From: Providencia stuartii
Lineage (GTDB): Bacteria > Pseudomonadota > Gammaproteobacteria > Enterobacterales > Enterobacteriaceae
Length of the DNA stretch: 64,000 nt
Direction: 5' to 3'
Assembly: GCF_029277985.1 (NCBI RefSeq)
Contig: NZ_CP119546.1
Coordinates: forward strand, 3,162,001 to 3,226,000
Numbering within the stretch: position 1 is the stretch's first letter; each line of letters begins with the position of its first letter. A program made the translations under genes and the position numbers. The notes beneath the pieces were generated by a model. The model saw nothing but the letters and a program-made list of their open reading frames with translations. It did not search any database and was not told where the DNA came from. This document shows positions 12,714 to 21,533 of the stretch, piece by piece.

Positions 12714-13415
12714 ATGTACCAACTCGATGATGACTCCTATTTATTCCCGCCAGTGCATGAAGCCATGCGGGAACCTAATGGCCTGTTAGCAATAGGCGGC
12801 GATTTAGCACCTGAACGGCTTAAGGCTGCTTATTATGATGGTATCTTTCCTTGGTTTAATCCCGGTGAAATGCCATTGTGGTGGTCGCCTGACCCCCGAG
12901 CTGTTTTAATGGTGGGTGAATTGCATATTAGCCGTTCAATGAAAAAATTATTGAGAAAGCAAAAATATCGCATCACCATCAACCATGCCTTCAACGAGGT
13001 TATTGAGGCGTGTGCTATCCGTGAAGAGGGAACATGGATTGTGCCTGAAGTTTGCGTTGGGTATCAGGCTCTACATCAACAAGGGGTCGCACATTCTGTC
13101 GAAGCTTGGTATGGTGAAGAGCTGGTTGGCGGCCTATATGGCGTGAACCTAGGGCACCTATTTTGTGGCGAATCTATGTTCAGTAGAATGAATGATGCAT
13201 CCAAAGTTGCTTTTATTACATTCTATTTTCATTTTTTGCGCTATAATGGGCAGCTTTTTGATTGTCAGGTACTTAACCACCATACCGCCTCATTAGGCGC
13301 AAAAGAAATATCCCGTCGGGATTTTTTACATATTCTTTATCGGTGGCGTAACAAAGCGATTGATCCCGCCTGCTGGTTACCGCAATCGATTGAAATACAG
13401 TCATTATTCGAATAG
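12714..13415 (+). CDS. aat: Leucyl/phenylalanyl-tRNA-protein transferase
   Basis: Aat adds Leu or Phe to N-terminal Lys/Arg of proteins, creating N-degrons that ClpS delivers to ClpAP. The 233-aa product carries family blocks [67 protein letters not shown] and [17 protein letters not shown]. The start is taken as ATG 12714, whose Shine-Dalgarno tgagg overlaps the cydC stop; a GTG at 12702 is the alternative. Its proximity to clpA and clpS (next genes but one) places three N-end-rule components within 4 kb. Confidence 0.95.
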   Translation: MYQLDDDSYLFPPVHEAMREPNGLLAIGGDLAPERLKAAYYDGIFPWFNPGEMPLWWSPDPRAVLMVGELHISRSMKKLLRKQKYRITINHAFNEVIEACAIREEGTWIVPEVCVGYQALHQQGVAHSVEAWYGEELVGGLYGVNLGHLFCGESMFSRMNDASKVAFITFYFHFLRYNGQLFDCQVLNHHTASLGAKEISRRDFLHILYRWRNKAIDPACWLPQSIEIQSLFE

Positions 13416-13555
13416 CGAATTCTGGCTTTAAGCTATTTTATGCCCACACTGCTCAAGAAAAATCGCTTTAAAATGCGACATTTCTTTACTTAGTGAGGGT
13501 TTTTGGGCATTATCTTGCCCGTTAAAAATCATGGTTATTAGACTTAGAGGATTAG

Positions 13556-13774
<219 letters not shown>

Positions 13775-13804
13775 TTCTATCTCTTCAGGCAAGGCCTGAT
13801 ACAG

Positions 13805-13840
13805 CCACAGGTGGTGTGCTATTGCACAACACACCTGTGG
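13805..13840. terminator. Hairpin between convergent infA and clpA
   Basis: Long near-perfect inverted repeat built on ccacaggtg (13805-13813) and cacctgtgg (13832-13840), with further pairing inside (gtgc/gcac). It sits between the convergent infA and clpA stop codons and could act in both directions. No clean T-run follows on either strand. In E. coli this interval carries the serW tRNA gene, which is absent here. Confidence 0.45.
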
Positions 13841-13848
13841 TCTATTTG

Positions 13849-16134
13849 TCAGAATACCGCATCCTCCGGAGAGGCCTTGTGCACGCTACTGAAGCTATAT
13901 GTCAGTGTGTTGCTTTTTTCATCAAGCCCGATACTCACCGAGCCACCATTAGTTAGCGAACCGAATAACAACTCATTTGCTAATGGTTTTTTCAGGTTAT
14001 CCTGAATAACACGTGCCATGGGTCGGGCTCCCATTGCCTTATCATAGCCTTTCTCACATAACCAGCGGCGAGCCGCTTGGCTAACCTCAATAGACACCCC
14101 TTTCTCATCCAATTGTGCTTGAAGCTCGACAATAAATTTATCCACCACCTGAGTGATAATCTCAACCGACAATGAGTTGAACCAAATAATGCCATCAAGG
14201 CGGTTACGGAACTCAGGCGAAAAGACTTTCTTAATTTCAGATAAGGCGTCAGTACTATTATCTTGCTCAGCAAATCCAATAGAACGGCGTTGTGTTTCTT
14301 GAACCCCCGCGTTAGTCGTCATCACAATAATAACATTACGAAAATCCGCTTTGCGCCCATTATTATCAGTCAGAGTACCGTGATCCATGACTTGCAACAG
14401 GATATTGAACACATCTGGATGTGCTTTTTCAATTTCATCCAGTAGCACTACTGAATGAGGATGTTTAATCACTGCATCCGTTAATAAGCCACCTTGGTCA
14501 AACCCAACATACCCTGGGGGAGCCCCGATCAAACGGCTCACAGTATGTCGCTCCATGTATTCGGACATGTCAAAACGCAATAATTTAATATCAAGCGCTT
14601 TAGCTAACTGCACGGTAACTTCTGTTTTACCAACACCTGTTGGACCTGCAAACAAGAAAGAACCAACCGGTTTATGCTCTTGGCCTAAACCAGCACGACT
14701 CATTTTTATCGCTTCAGTTAACGCTGCAATCGCATCATCTTGCCCAAACACCAACATTTTTAAACGGGCATCCAAGGTTTTCAAACGCTCTTTATCACTT
14801 GAAGAAACGGTTTTTTCTGGAATACGCGCAATACGTGCAACCACAGATTCAATTTCAGGCACACCGATTGTTTTCTTGCGCTTGCTGGGTGCGACTAAGC
14901 GAGTCCTCGCCCCTGCTTCATCGATCACATCAATTGCTTTATCAGGTAAATGTCTATCCGTAATATATTTAACGGATAAATCAACTGCCGCCTGAATCGC
15001 TTTCGCGGTATAGCGAACATCATGGTGAGATTCGTATTTTGGTTTTAACCCATTAATAATACGAACGGTTTCTTCTGCTGTAGGCTCTACAATATCGATT
15101 TTCTGAAAGCGGCGTGCAAGCGCTCTATCTTTTTCAAATACATTGCTGAATTCTTGATAGGTTGTTGAACCAATCACGCGAATCCGGCCGCCTGACAGTA
15201 ATGGCTTGATTAAGTTTGCGGCGTCCACTTGTCCACCAGACGCTGCGCCAGCACCAATGATAGTATGGATTTCATCAATAAAAAGAATGCTTTTACTGTC
15301 TTTTTCCAACATTTTCAACAGTGATTTAAAGCGTTTTTCAAAGTCACCACGGTATTTAGTCCCTGCCAACAAAGCGCCAATATCGAGTGAATAGATAGTG
15401 CAGCCTTTCATCACTTCAGGTACATCATTTTGCTCGATACGCCATGCAAGCCCTTCCGCTATCGCGGTTTTCCCTACGCCTGATTCACCGACCAACAATG
15501 GGTTATTTTTACGACGGCGGCACAGAACTTGAATGGTTCTTTCTAGCTCGGCCTGACGCCCCACCAGAGGGTCAATATTGCCTTGTTTCGCCAATTGATT
15601 GAGGTTCGTCGTAAAGTTATCCATGTGATCATCGGAAACAGGCTGCTCTTCATTGCTAACTTGGCTATTAGCGGCATCTTGCTCAGATTGCGCTGGGTTT
15701 TCGCCTTTAATGGTGCCATGAGAAATAAAGTTAACAACATCTAAACGGCTTACGTCATGTTTACGCAATAAATAAGCGGCTTGTGATTCTTGTTCACTGA
15801 AGATTGCCACAAGAACATTGGCACCACTCACTTCATGACGCCCAGATGATTGAACGTGGAAAACAGCGCGTTGTAGAACACGCTGAAAACTTAAAGTGGG
15901 TTGCGTATCACGATTATCATTTTCAGGTAACAGTGGTGTCGTTTGCGCAATAAAGTGCTCAAGCTCTTGCCTCAAGACAACGAGGTCAACTTTACAGGCA
16001 TCCAATGCTTCACGCGCTGACGTGTTACTTAATAATGCCAGCAACAGGTGCTCCACTGTCATAAATTCGTGTCGATTATCTTTCGCTTTTGCAAATGCGA
16101 CGTTCAGACTAAGCTCCAGTTCTTGATTGAGCAT
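13849..16134 (-). CDS. clpA: ClpA, ATPase subunit of the ClpAP protease
   Basis: 761 aa AAA+ unfoldase. The start [18 protein letters not shown] is the conserved ClpA start; ATG 16134 has gggagg 5 nt upstream, so the in-frame GTG at 16140 is rejected. In order: Clp-N repeat domain (1-140), D1 with Walker [10 protein letters not shown] and Walker [12 protein letters not shown]2 with Walker [10 protein letters not shown] and Walker [11 protein letters not shown]. ClpA feeds substrates to the ClpP chamber. It lies 30 bp after clpS in the same direction, so the two are probably one operon. Confidence 0.97.
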   Translation of the reverse strand: MLNQELELSLNVAFAKAKDNRHEFMTVEHLLLALLSNTSAREALDACKVDLVVLRQELEHFIAQTTPLLPENDNRDTQPTLSFQRVLQRAVFHVQSSGRHEVSGANVLVAIFSEQESQAAYLLRKHDVSRLDVVNFISHGTIKGENPAQSEQDAANSQVSNEEQPVSDDHMDNFTTNLNQLAKQGNIDPLVGRQAELERTIQVLCRRRKNNPLLVGESGVGKTAIAEGLAWRIEQNDVPEVMKGCTIYSLDIGALLAGTKYRGDFEKRFKSLLKMLEKDSKSILFIDEIHTIIGAGAASGGQVDAANLIKPLLSGGRIRVIGSTTYQEFSNVFEKDRALARRFQKIDIVEPTAEETVRIINGLKPKYESHHDVRYTAKAIQAAVDLSVKYITDRHLPDKAIDVIDEAGARTRLVAPSKRKKTIGVPEIESVVARIARIPEKTVSSSDKERLKTLDARLKMLVFGQDDAIAALTEAIKMSRAGLGQEHKPVGSFLFAGPTGVGKTEVTVQLAKALDIKLLRFDMSEYMERHTVSRLIGAPPGYVGFDQGGLLTDAVIKHPHSVVLLDEIEKAHPDVFNILLQVMDHGTLTDNNGRKADFRNVIIVMTTNAGVQETQRRSIGFAEQDNSTDALSEIKKVFSPEFRNRLDGIIWFNSLSVEIITQVVDKFIVELQAQLDEKGVSIEVSQAARRWLCEKGYDKAMGARPMARVIQDNLKKPLANELLFGSLTNGGSVSIGLDEKSNTLTYSFSSVHKASPEDAVF

Positions 16135-16164
16135 AAGCACCTCCCAAAATTGATATTAGCTAGT

Positions 16165-16485
16165 TCACACTTTTTCTATTGTGCACAACAAAGGGTACTC
16201 ATGTTCGCGCGCATAGCTGTTAACTTGTGCCGCTTTTGTTTCAGCAACCTCTGCCGTAAAAATACCGCAAACCCCTTTTCCCTGAAAATGAACATCTAAC
16301 ATTATCTGTGTAGCGCGTTCTTCATCAAAAGAAAAGTATTTTTGTAACACTTCAACAACAAAATCCATTGGAGTGTAGTCATCATTATTTAATATAACCT
16401 TATACATTGAAGGTGGCTGTAAGACTTGTTCCACTTCATCCTTAATAATGACATCTGTTTTAAATGTACCAAGAAAATCGCTCAT
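16165..16485 (-). CDS. clpS: ClpS, adaptor of ClpAP for N-degron substrates
   Basis: 106 aa, the usual length. The core [20 protein letters not shown] holds the N-degron binding pocket residues ([11 protein letters not shown]), and the rest folds onto ClpA ([20 protein letters not shown], then [17 protein letters not shown]). ClpS directs proteins with Leu, Phe, Trp or Tyr N-termini to ClpAP. The preceding Shine-Dalgarno is weak. It is upstream of clpA and divergent from cspD. Confidence 0.96.
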   Translation of the reverse strand: MSDFLGTFKTDVIIKDEVEQVLQPPSMYKVILNNDDYTPMDFVVEVLQKYFSFDEERATQIMLDVHFQGKGVCGIFTAEVAETKAAQVNSYAREHEYPLLCTIEKV

Positions 16486-16869
16486 TACTTGTCGTGCTCG
16501 GAGTTAAGATTCAATTAAGCATAACCTTTATTATCAATGATTTCTATTAATCAAGATAACAATTAAATGTCGTGAGAATCATTTGTTTTATCAATCATTG
16601 ATTCACTCTAATAACAGTGTAACACGCTATTCAAAGTAACTCATATGACCAATAGTTTGTGACCAACTTCAAAGTTTATAAAGGAAGGAGCGTTAGCCAT
16701 ATCAAATTTTTATCACTTTGCCAAAAATCCGCAAACTGATCGCTTGACGTCCGAAGGCAATTCACTACAGTATGATTTGCAGACAGTCAATATGGGTAAT
16801 TATACTTAGTCGATGCATAGTGATTATGCATTTATGTCAAACACAACTTGTAAATACGAAGGACGATGT
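16486..16869. other. Divergent clpS/cspD regulatory region
   Basis: 384 bp with no gene. A candidate sigma-70 promoter for cspD has TTGACG at 16744-16749 and TACAGT at 16766-16771 (16-bp spacer), leaving a leader of about 90 nt. The Shine-Dalgarno gaagga is just before the cspD ATG. The clpS side is AT-rich, with no clear boxes. Confidence 0.45.
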
Positions 16870-17121
16870 ATGGAGACAGGTACAGTTAAATGGTTCAATA
16901 ACGCCAAAGGCTTTGGTTTCATCTGCCCAGAAAATGGGGGAGAAGATATTTTCGCTCATTACTCCTGCATACAGATGGATGGTTACAGGACATTAAAGGC
17001 TGGCCAGAAAGTCAATTTTAGTATTAATACTGGCCCAAAAGGAAACCATGCCAATCTCATCATTCCGATTGAAAATGGTACATTGAATAATACAAGTGCG
17101 GAGGCAACGCCTCAAGAATAA
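16870..17121 (+). CDS. cspD: Cold-shock-domain protein CspD
   Basis: 83 aa, a single cold-shock domain with RNP1 KGFGFICPE and RNP2-like EDIFAHYS. The variant details (ICPENGGEDIFAHYS, IQMDGYRTLKAGQ) identify CspD, which inhibits replication in stationary phase, rather than CspA. The start METGTVKWF at 16870 has gaagga about 7 nt upstream; the frame is open 19 codons further upstream but without cold-shock sequence. It is divergent from clpS as in E. coli, where ClpAP degrades CspD. The tail after the domain (about 12 aa) is longer than in E. coli. Confidence 0.93.
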   Translation: METGTVKWFNNAKGFGFICPENGGEDIFAHYSCIQMDGYRTLKAGQKVNFSINTGPKGNHANLIIPIENGTLNNTSAEATPQE

Positions 17122-17223
17122 TTCAGCCTAATAGAGCACAGTTAATTACTTCATGCGTTCAGTAATGATGACATGACAATTTTTGGTAGTTAACTGTGTC
17201 TATTTCTAAACAATATGCAGAGA

Positions 17224-18162
17224 TCAGCGCGGGCGGCTGTGTGTTTGCAAAAATGATAGGTCACCGTAAAGTGATTTAAGTAAAGCAAACTGCTCTTCAT
17301 CATAGAATTGGCAATGCCCGCTACTAAATTCTTTAGCAACTTCAATCATAAACTTCACCGCGGCAGCAATGTCCACTTCATGGCTGGCACCTGTGGAACA
17401 CCCCGGGACAATCGTTTGTGTGCAAATAGCAACCCCCACCACAGGCGCTGTGGTTGATACCGATGGTTGCATAATACTATTGATGTGGTGTAAGCCATTA
17501 CCGTAAGGTGTAATATCTTGCACTGCGAGTGGGAAGGTCACCGCATGTTGCCCGCTGCTCCATTCCATTAATCGCAATAAGTCTTCAGCAACCGGTAGGA
17601 TATAACCTTCTTTAACTGTCGGCGACAATGCATACCCTTTGTGGTTCAGTAAGCGATTTCCCTTGGTTGTATCTACCGATAATATGGCATCAGCTTCAGG
17701 AATGGCTTCATGTTGATTCATCGTCTCATCATTAAGAGGGGAATCCATAAAATCAACGGGGCTATGAGGACGGGTCGGTGCTGTTGGGCAGATATGTGTT
17801 GTTATAATCACATCACCCTTCAAAATATCACCGCTTTCACGCATATTGGCGAGTTTTAGCGCCGCCGCAATCGCCGCGATCGCACCATCGGCATCAGAGA
17901 CAACGCCAATACGCGATGGCCTCGCGCCAATTCCGCCCAAACGACCTATAATGCCAAGTGTCGGTGTGTTTTTACCTTGTAATTTCCCCTGACTTCCTGG
18001 AATGACTATACGAACAAAATCACTTTGCCCTTTTTCGTCTTGCACTGTTTTTGAGGATACCTCAACGCCAGTGAAATGCTTAAATAAGGCAACAATATCA
18101 TCCCCACTAACAACGGCACTATCGATTAACTCGTAAGCGCACAGGGTCTGTTTTAAACTCAT
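17224..18162 (-). CDS. DUF1177 family protein
   Basis: 312 aa, recognised as DUF1177 from its dense conserved blocks: TLGIIGRLGGIGARPSRIGV, VSDADGAIAAIAAALKLANM, GDVIITTHICPTAPTRPHSP, ILSVDTTKGNRL, QDITPYGNGLHHINSIMQPS and VPGCSTGASHEVDIAAAVKF. The biochemical role of this family is not established; the conserved His, Asp and Cys clusters suggest a metal-dependent enzyme, which is my inference. No signal peptide is seen. It is preceded by aaggg and a large dyad operator candidate, and it follows an IclR regulator, a nitrilase-type hydrolase and a permease on the same strand. This suggests a catabolic role. The cassette interrupts the cspD-macB neighbourhood of other enterics. Confidence 0.75.
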   Translation of the reverse strand: MSLKQTLCAYELIDSAVVSGDDIVALFKHFTGVEVSSKTVQDEKGQSDFVRIVIPGSQGKLQGKNTPTLGIIGRLGGIGARPSRIGVVSDADGAIAAIAAALKLANMRESGDILKGDVIITTHICPTAPTRPHSPVDFMDSPLNDETMNQHEAIPEADAILSVDTTKGNRLLNHKGYALSPTVKEGYILPVAEDLLRLMEWSSGQHAVTFPLAVQDITPYGNGLHHINSIMQPSVSTTAPVVGVAICTQTIVPGCSTGASHEVDIAAAVKFMIEVAKEFSSGHCQFYDEEQFALLKSLYGDLSFLQTHSRPR

Positions 18163-18191
18163 ATTTTACCCTTGGTATTTTTACAACTTCA

Positions 18192-18246
18192 GGTCAATTC
18201 TGTTGTTATTTCGCAAATTATTGAGAATAACAACAGATAATTGACC
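18192..18246. promoter_or_regulatory. Large inverted repeat, candidate operator upstream of the DUF1177 gene
   Basis: Left arm 18192-18210 (ggtcaattctgttgttatt) pairs with right arm 18226-18246, whose reverse complement is the same sequence with two extra bases. It lies 30 bp before the DUF1177 start, in the 135-bp gap after the IclR gene. It could be an operator for the IclR protein or, read as RNA, an mRNA hairpin. No T-run follows, so it is unlikely to be a simple terminator. Confidence 0.5.
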
Positions 18247-18297
18247 CTATTTCCTGGTGAAGGCGTATTCACGCACTATAAAATTTAATTGTTATGT

Positions 18298-19047
18298 TTA
18301 TGGTTTAATACTACGTTTTAACCAATAAGAATCGCCTACCATGCTGCCAATATAGGATGCTTTATGACATATTTGTGTGGCTAGCTGGTCTAATAATTCA
18401 GGCGTAATCTGTGATGCAGGTAAACTCAAGCACAATGCATAGAGGGTACCTTGCGCTGGGTCATAAACAGTACTCGATACAGAAGCCACTCCTGGAACCG
18501 ATTCATTAATCGAATATGCCCAACCCCGTTCTTCAATCATATTCAGTTCTTGACGTAACTGATCTTGTTTCTCTTGTGGTTCTTGGCAAATAATCACCTC
18601 GCGCTCGCTTAACGAGTTACGAGACAGCAAGGCTTTTCCTGTCGAAGTCCCCGCTATCGGTAACTTAGTTCCCGGTCGAGTGATGACTTGCAACATACTA
18701 TTACCAATTCGGGCATGCACGACCCGAACCTTATCTTTATCTCTTAAAGAGACATAAGTGGTATAACCCGTTTCTTTCGTCAGCTCATCCAGCGATTCAA
18801 GCACCATATCAATAACAGGGTTCATCCCTCTAGCATGATGAGCTAATTCCATAATGATCAAACCCGGACGATAAATAGGCGCATCATTTTTCTTTTCGAG
18901 TAAGCCATACTCCGCCATCTGTTTTAATAAACGCGATGCAGAGCTTTTTGGCATTCCCAATTCATTAACTAACGTTGTCACTGTAAGCTCATCGCCTGAG
19001 CGAAGAAACAAACGGTATACATCGACAACACTTGAGAGAATACTCAT
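18298..19047 (-). CDS. IclR-family transcriptional regulator
   Basis: 249 aa. The N-terminal winged helix-turn-helix (residues 1-65) includes LTVTTLVNELGMPKSSASRL and LLKQMAEYGLLEKK. A C-terminal GAF-like effector domain follows, with typical IclR segments (RPGTKLPIAGTSTGKALL, GWAYSINESVPGVASVSSTV). These proteins usually control an adjacent catabolic operon and bind a pathway metabolite. Its ATG overlaps the stop of the upstream nitrilase gene (ATGA), so it belongs to the permease-nitrilase operon and probably regulates it. Palindromes at 18192-18246 and 21306-21322 are candidate targets. Confidence 0.85.
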   Translation of the reverse strand: MSILSSVVDVYRLFLRSGDELTVTTLVNELGMPKSSASRLLKQMAEYGLLEKKNDAPIYRPGLIIMELAHHARGMNPVIDMVLESLDELTKETGYTTYVSLRDKDKVRVVHARIGNSMLQVITRPGTKLPIAGTSTGKALLSRNSLSEREVIICQEPQEKQDQLRQELNMIEERGWAYSINESVPGVASVSSTVYDPAQGTLYALCLSLPASQITPELLDQLATQICHKASYIGSMVGDSYWLKRSIKP

Positions 19048-19889
19048 AACTCACCTGTAAACGGAGAATTTTGCACCAATGCCTGATAGCTTTGTGGTTT
19101 TCGATCTCTTAAATAAGGAATATTCAGGCGAGTATGTGCCTGAACAAGAAAGTTTACTTCTCCCATGAGCAATGCCTCGCTATCACAGCGAGCCTCATTA
19201 AGAAGTTGTCCTCTAGGACCTAAAATTTTACTTCCACCAAACAAATGTAAATCACCTTCATGACCCCAACGATTCACTGCTAGCACGTGAGTCCCATTTT
19301 CAAGAGCACGACAAGCGGTATTAATATCCCACATGTCTCTGTCTTGGATGCACCATGCAGAAGGTGCGATCAATAATTCTGCACCATTTAAAGTCAGAAT
19401 TCGTGCCACCTCGGGGAAGCCCATGTCATAACAAATCATGATGCCTATTTTGCCGATTGGCGTCTCAAAGACGGGATAGTCACTGCCACAGCTGAACCAC
19501 TGTTTTTCGATGCCAAATGCATGAACTTTGCGAAAAACACCGCTGATATCTTCACACCCTGGGTTCCAGACACCGACAGAGTTATATACCTCGCCTAAAT
19601 AATGACCTCTTTCGGCAAAACCACTCACAATAGTGAGATCCAAACGGGTAGCCAGTGAACTGAATAATTGATAGGTTTCACTGCCTGTACTATCGCTAAG
19701 ATCCCATAATCGCGTAGAGAGCAAATCGCCTCGATAACCTGTTGTTGCCAATTCAGGGAAGCAGATCAGCTTAGCGCCTTGTTCAGCGGCTTGATGACAA
19801 AAATCCGTCATACGCTGTAAATTTTGGGTCTTATCACCAAGCGTAGAATTAAATTGTGCAAGCGCAACTTTAACGATGTGATTACTCAT
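19044..19889 (-). CDS. Nitrilase-superfamily carbon-nitrogen hydrolase
   Basis: 281 aa, full length for the family. The Glu-Lys-Cys catalytic triad is visible: Glu in CFPELATTGYRGD, Lys in FRKVHAFG, Cys in GIMICYDMGFPE. Members hydrolyse amides, nitriles or N-carbamoyl compounds; the substrate cannot be read from sequence. The start at 19889 is chosen because aagga is 8 nt upstream, whereas for the ATG at 19898 the same motif is directly adjacent. It lies between an NCS1-type permease and an IclR regulator, overlapping the latter by 4 nt. Uptake followed by hydrolysis of a nitrogenous compound is the natural reading. Confidence 0.83.
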   Translation of the reverse strand: MSNHIVKVALAQFNSTLGDKTQNLQRMTDFCHQAAEQGAKLICFPELATTGYRGDLLSTRLWDLSDSTGSETYQLFSSLATRLDLTIVSGFAERGHYLGEVYNSVGVWNPGCEDISGVFRKVHAFGIEKQWFSCGSDYPVFETPIGKIGIMICYDMGFPEVARILTLNGAELLIAPSAWCIQDRDMWDINTACRALENGTHVLAVNRWGHEGDLHLFGGSKILGPRGQLLNEARCDSEALLMGEVNFLVQAHTRLNIPYLRDRKPQSYQALVQNSPFTGEL

Positions 19890-19900
19890 CGCTCTCATCC

Positions 19901-21248
19901 TTAATCTGAGTGACTTACTTTACGGAATTGAACCGTATCAACACCTCTAATGCGAGCTTGCCAACGCATTCCAATCCAATATAGAAGAGCACTTGCAAGC
20001 AGTGAATTCAGTGCAGGTACACCAAAGTCGGCATTAAAAGGACCTAATTCAGAACTTAGCCAACCGACGATCACAGCAATGATCCAAACAATTAGCGTAA
20101 TAGGGTTAAACGCCTCACAAGTCAGTGGGAGTTCCCCTTTCGCTCTTGTTGTCTCTAATTCTTTACGATCACGTTTTAATAAGTAGTAATCAATGACCAT
20201 GATGCCAGCAACAGGCGGAATCGCTATTCCTAAATAAATCAGAAAACCAATAAAGTTATCTAAAATACCTAGCATTGAAGCAATAGTGCCAAAAATACCA
20301 ATGACCCATGTGAGATAACGACGATCAAAACGTTTATTAAAAATAGCGTTCAATAAAGTCGAAAAACCTAAAGATGATGAATATAGGTTAATATCGTTCA
20401 TTTTGATGGTTGAGAAGATAACAATTGATGCGCCAACTAGCCCAGTTAGTGTCATCATCAAATCGAATACCTGAGACGTATGTAATGCCAGCGGCCATCA
20501 ATACGGCGATCATATTAACTAACAACTCACCAAAAAAAGTCCCGATAAGAGTCATCCAAAAAACCTCTTTTGGGCTTTTCATGAAACGACTAATATCGGG
20601 CGTTGTGACAGCGGAAATAATAAACCCACCAGCAACCATAGTAATGGCCGCGGGTAAAGTCATAAGAGGCCCTGCTGGTTCAGCACTACTGATAAGGACA
20701 CTAATATCCTGCCCTGAAAGCAGATTATAAGTTGCCCAGACTAACGCGAGTAAAAATAGCGGCGTTGAAATATTGGCGGTAATAGATAAAAAGCGATACC
20801 CATATACCGTAATAATCGTCACCGCAATACCTGTAATAAGCGACCAAGTCCCTGGTGTTAGCACATTCGTCGCTTTATACATACCATCCGCAAAGAAACC
20901 GTTTTGTACGCCGAACCACCCCATCAGTGAAATCGCAATAGCGCCACCAATCAGAGCAGATCCTAACTTACCAAACCCAGACCACCGTGACAGTAGACTG
21001 ATTGACATTCCTTCGCGGCACGCAGCTGCACCTAATGCCCAGCTAACGACTTGTAAAATAACTGAACCTAGCATGGTGGCCCAAAACGCTTGCCAAAAAG
21101 TCAGTCCATAACCGAGAGCGGCCCCTAACATCACCTGTGAAACACAGGCCAGTGAACCAATACGGATTATTAGGACTTCATAAAATGGCCGACGGGCACT
21201 GAGAGGTACCCTAGCCAGAGAATAATCTTCACCCATTTTATTCGCCAT
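19901..21248 (-). pseudogene. NCS1-type nucleobase/cation permease, frameshifted
   Basis: Two overlapping reading frames together make one transporter of about 448 aa. The first (from MANKMGEDYSLARVPLS, ATG 21248, aggaa 8 nt upstream) carries the N-terminal helices (GAALGYGLTFWQAFWAT, MGWFGVQNGFFADGM, ISAVTTPDISRFMKSPKEVF). The second continues with FSTIKMNDINLYSSSLGFST and IAIPPVAGIMVIDYYLLKRD, typical of cytosine-permease-like NCS1 proteins. The frame changes at about 20470-20500: one base too many near ATTACATACGTC would restore GIT-TSQVFDLMM. So this is either a recent inactivation or an assembly error. It is the first gene of the operon with the nitrilase, IclR and DUF1177 genes. Confidence 0.8.
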
Positions 21249-21305
21249 TTTAGTATTCCTGCTGTGAGAATCTTTGCTGTTAAATTTTTTTTGGCTTATT
21301 ATCCG

Positions 21306-21322
21306 GTTCCATTTTATGGAAC
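21306..21322. promoter_or_regulatory. Perfect palindrome, candidate IclR-type operator upstream of the permease operon
   Basis: GTTCCAT-TTT-ATGGAAC, a perfect 7-bp dyad with 3-bp centre, 58 bp upstream of the permease start. This resembles IclR-family sites, which are often GTTCC/GGAAC-type palindromes. Further half-sites (tttcatttattcca) follow at 21327-21340. A gataat-like -10 lies adjacent on the minus strand. Confidence 0.5.
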
Positions 21323-21479
21323 TGGGTTTCATTTATTCCACGAGATGAATGATATCCGCCTTCGCTACCAAATCGCAAGTAAAATTTATCTTTTAAGATA
21401 TATTTTTAGGTGTCGAAATATTACTAAAGACGGAAAACAAAACCTTTAGAAGGGAAATTAATATAAAAATAAGGATGTT

Positions 21480-21510
21480 GAAGCACCTCTTTAATGATTA
21501 GAGGTGCTTC
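21480..21510 (-). terminator. Hairpin downstream of macB
   Basis: Perfect 11-bp stem gaagcacctct / agaggtgcttc (21480-21490 and 21500-21510) with a 9-nt loop, 24 bp past the macB stop. The T-run is weak on both strands, so the terminator role is inferred mainly from position. Confidence 0.5.
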
Positions 21511-21533
21511 ACAAATTTGAAAAAAGAGGGAAA

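Noticed and set aside
14555..14995. Open frame of 146 codons opposite clpA
   Set aside because: Antisense shadow of the ClpA D2 domain with no recognisable protein features.
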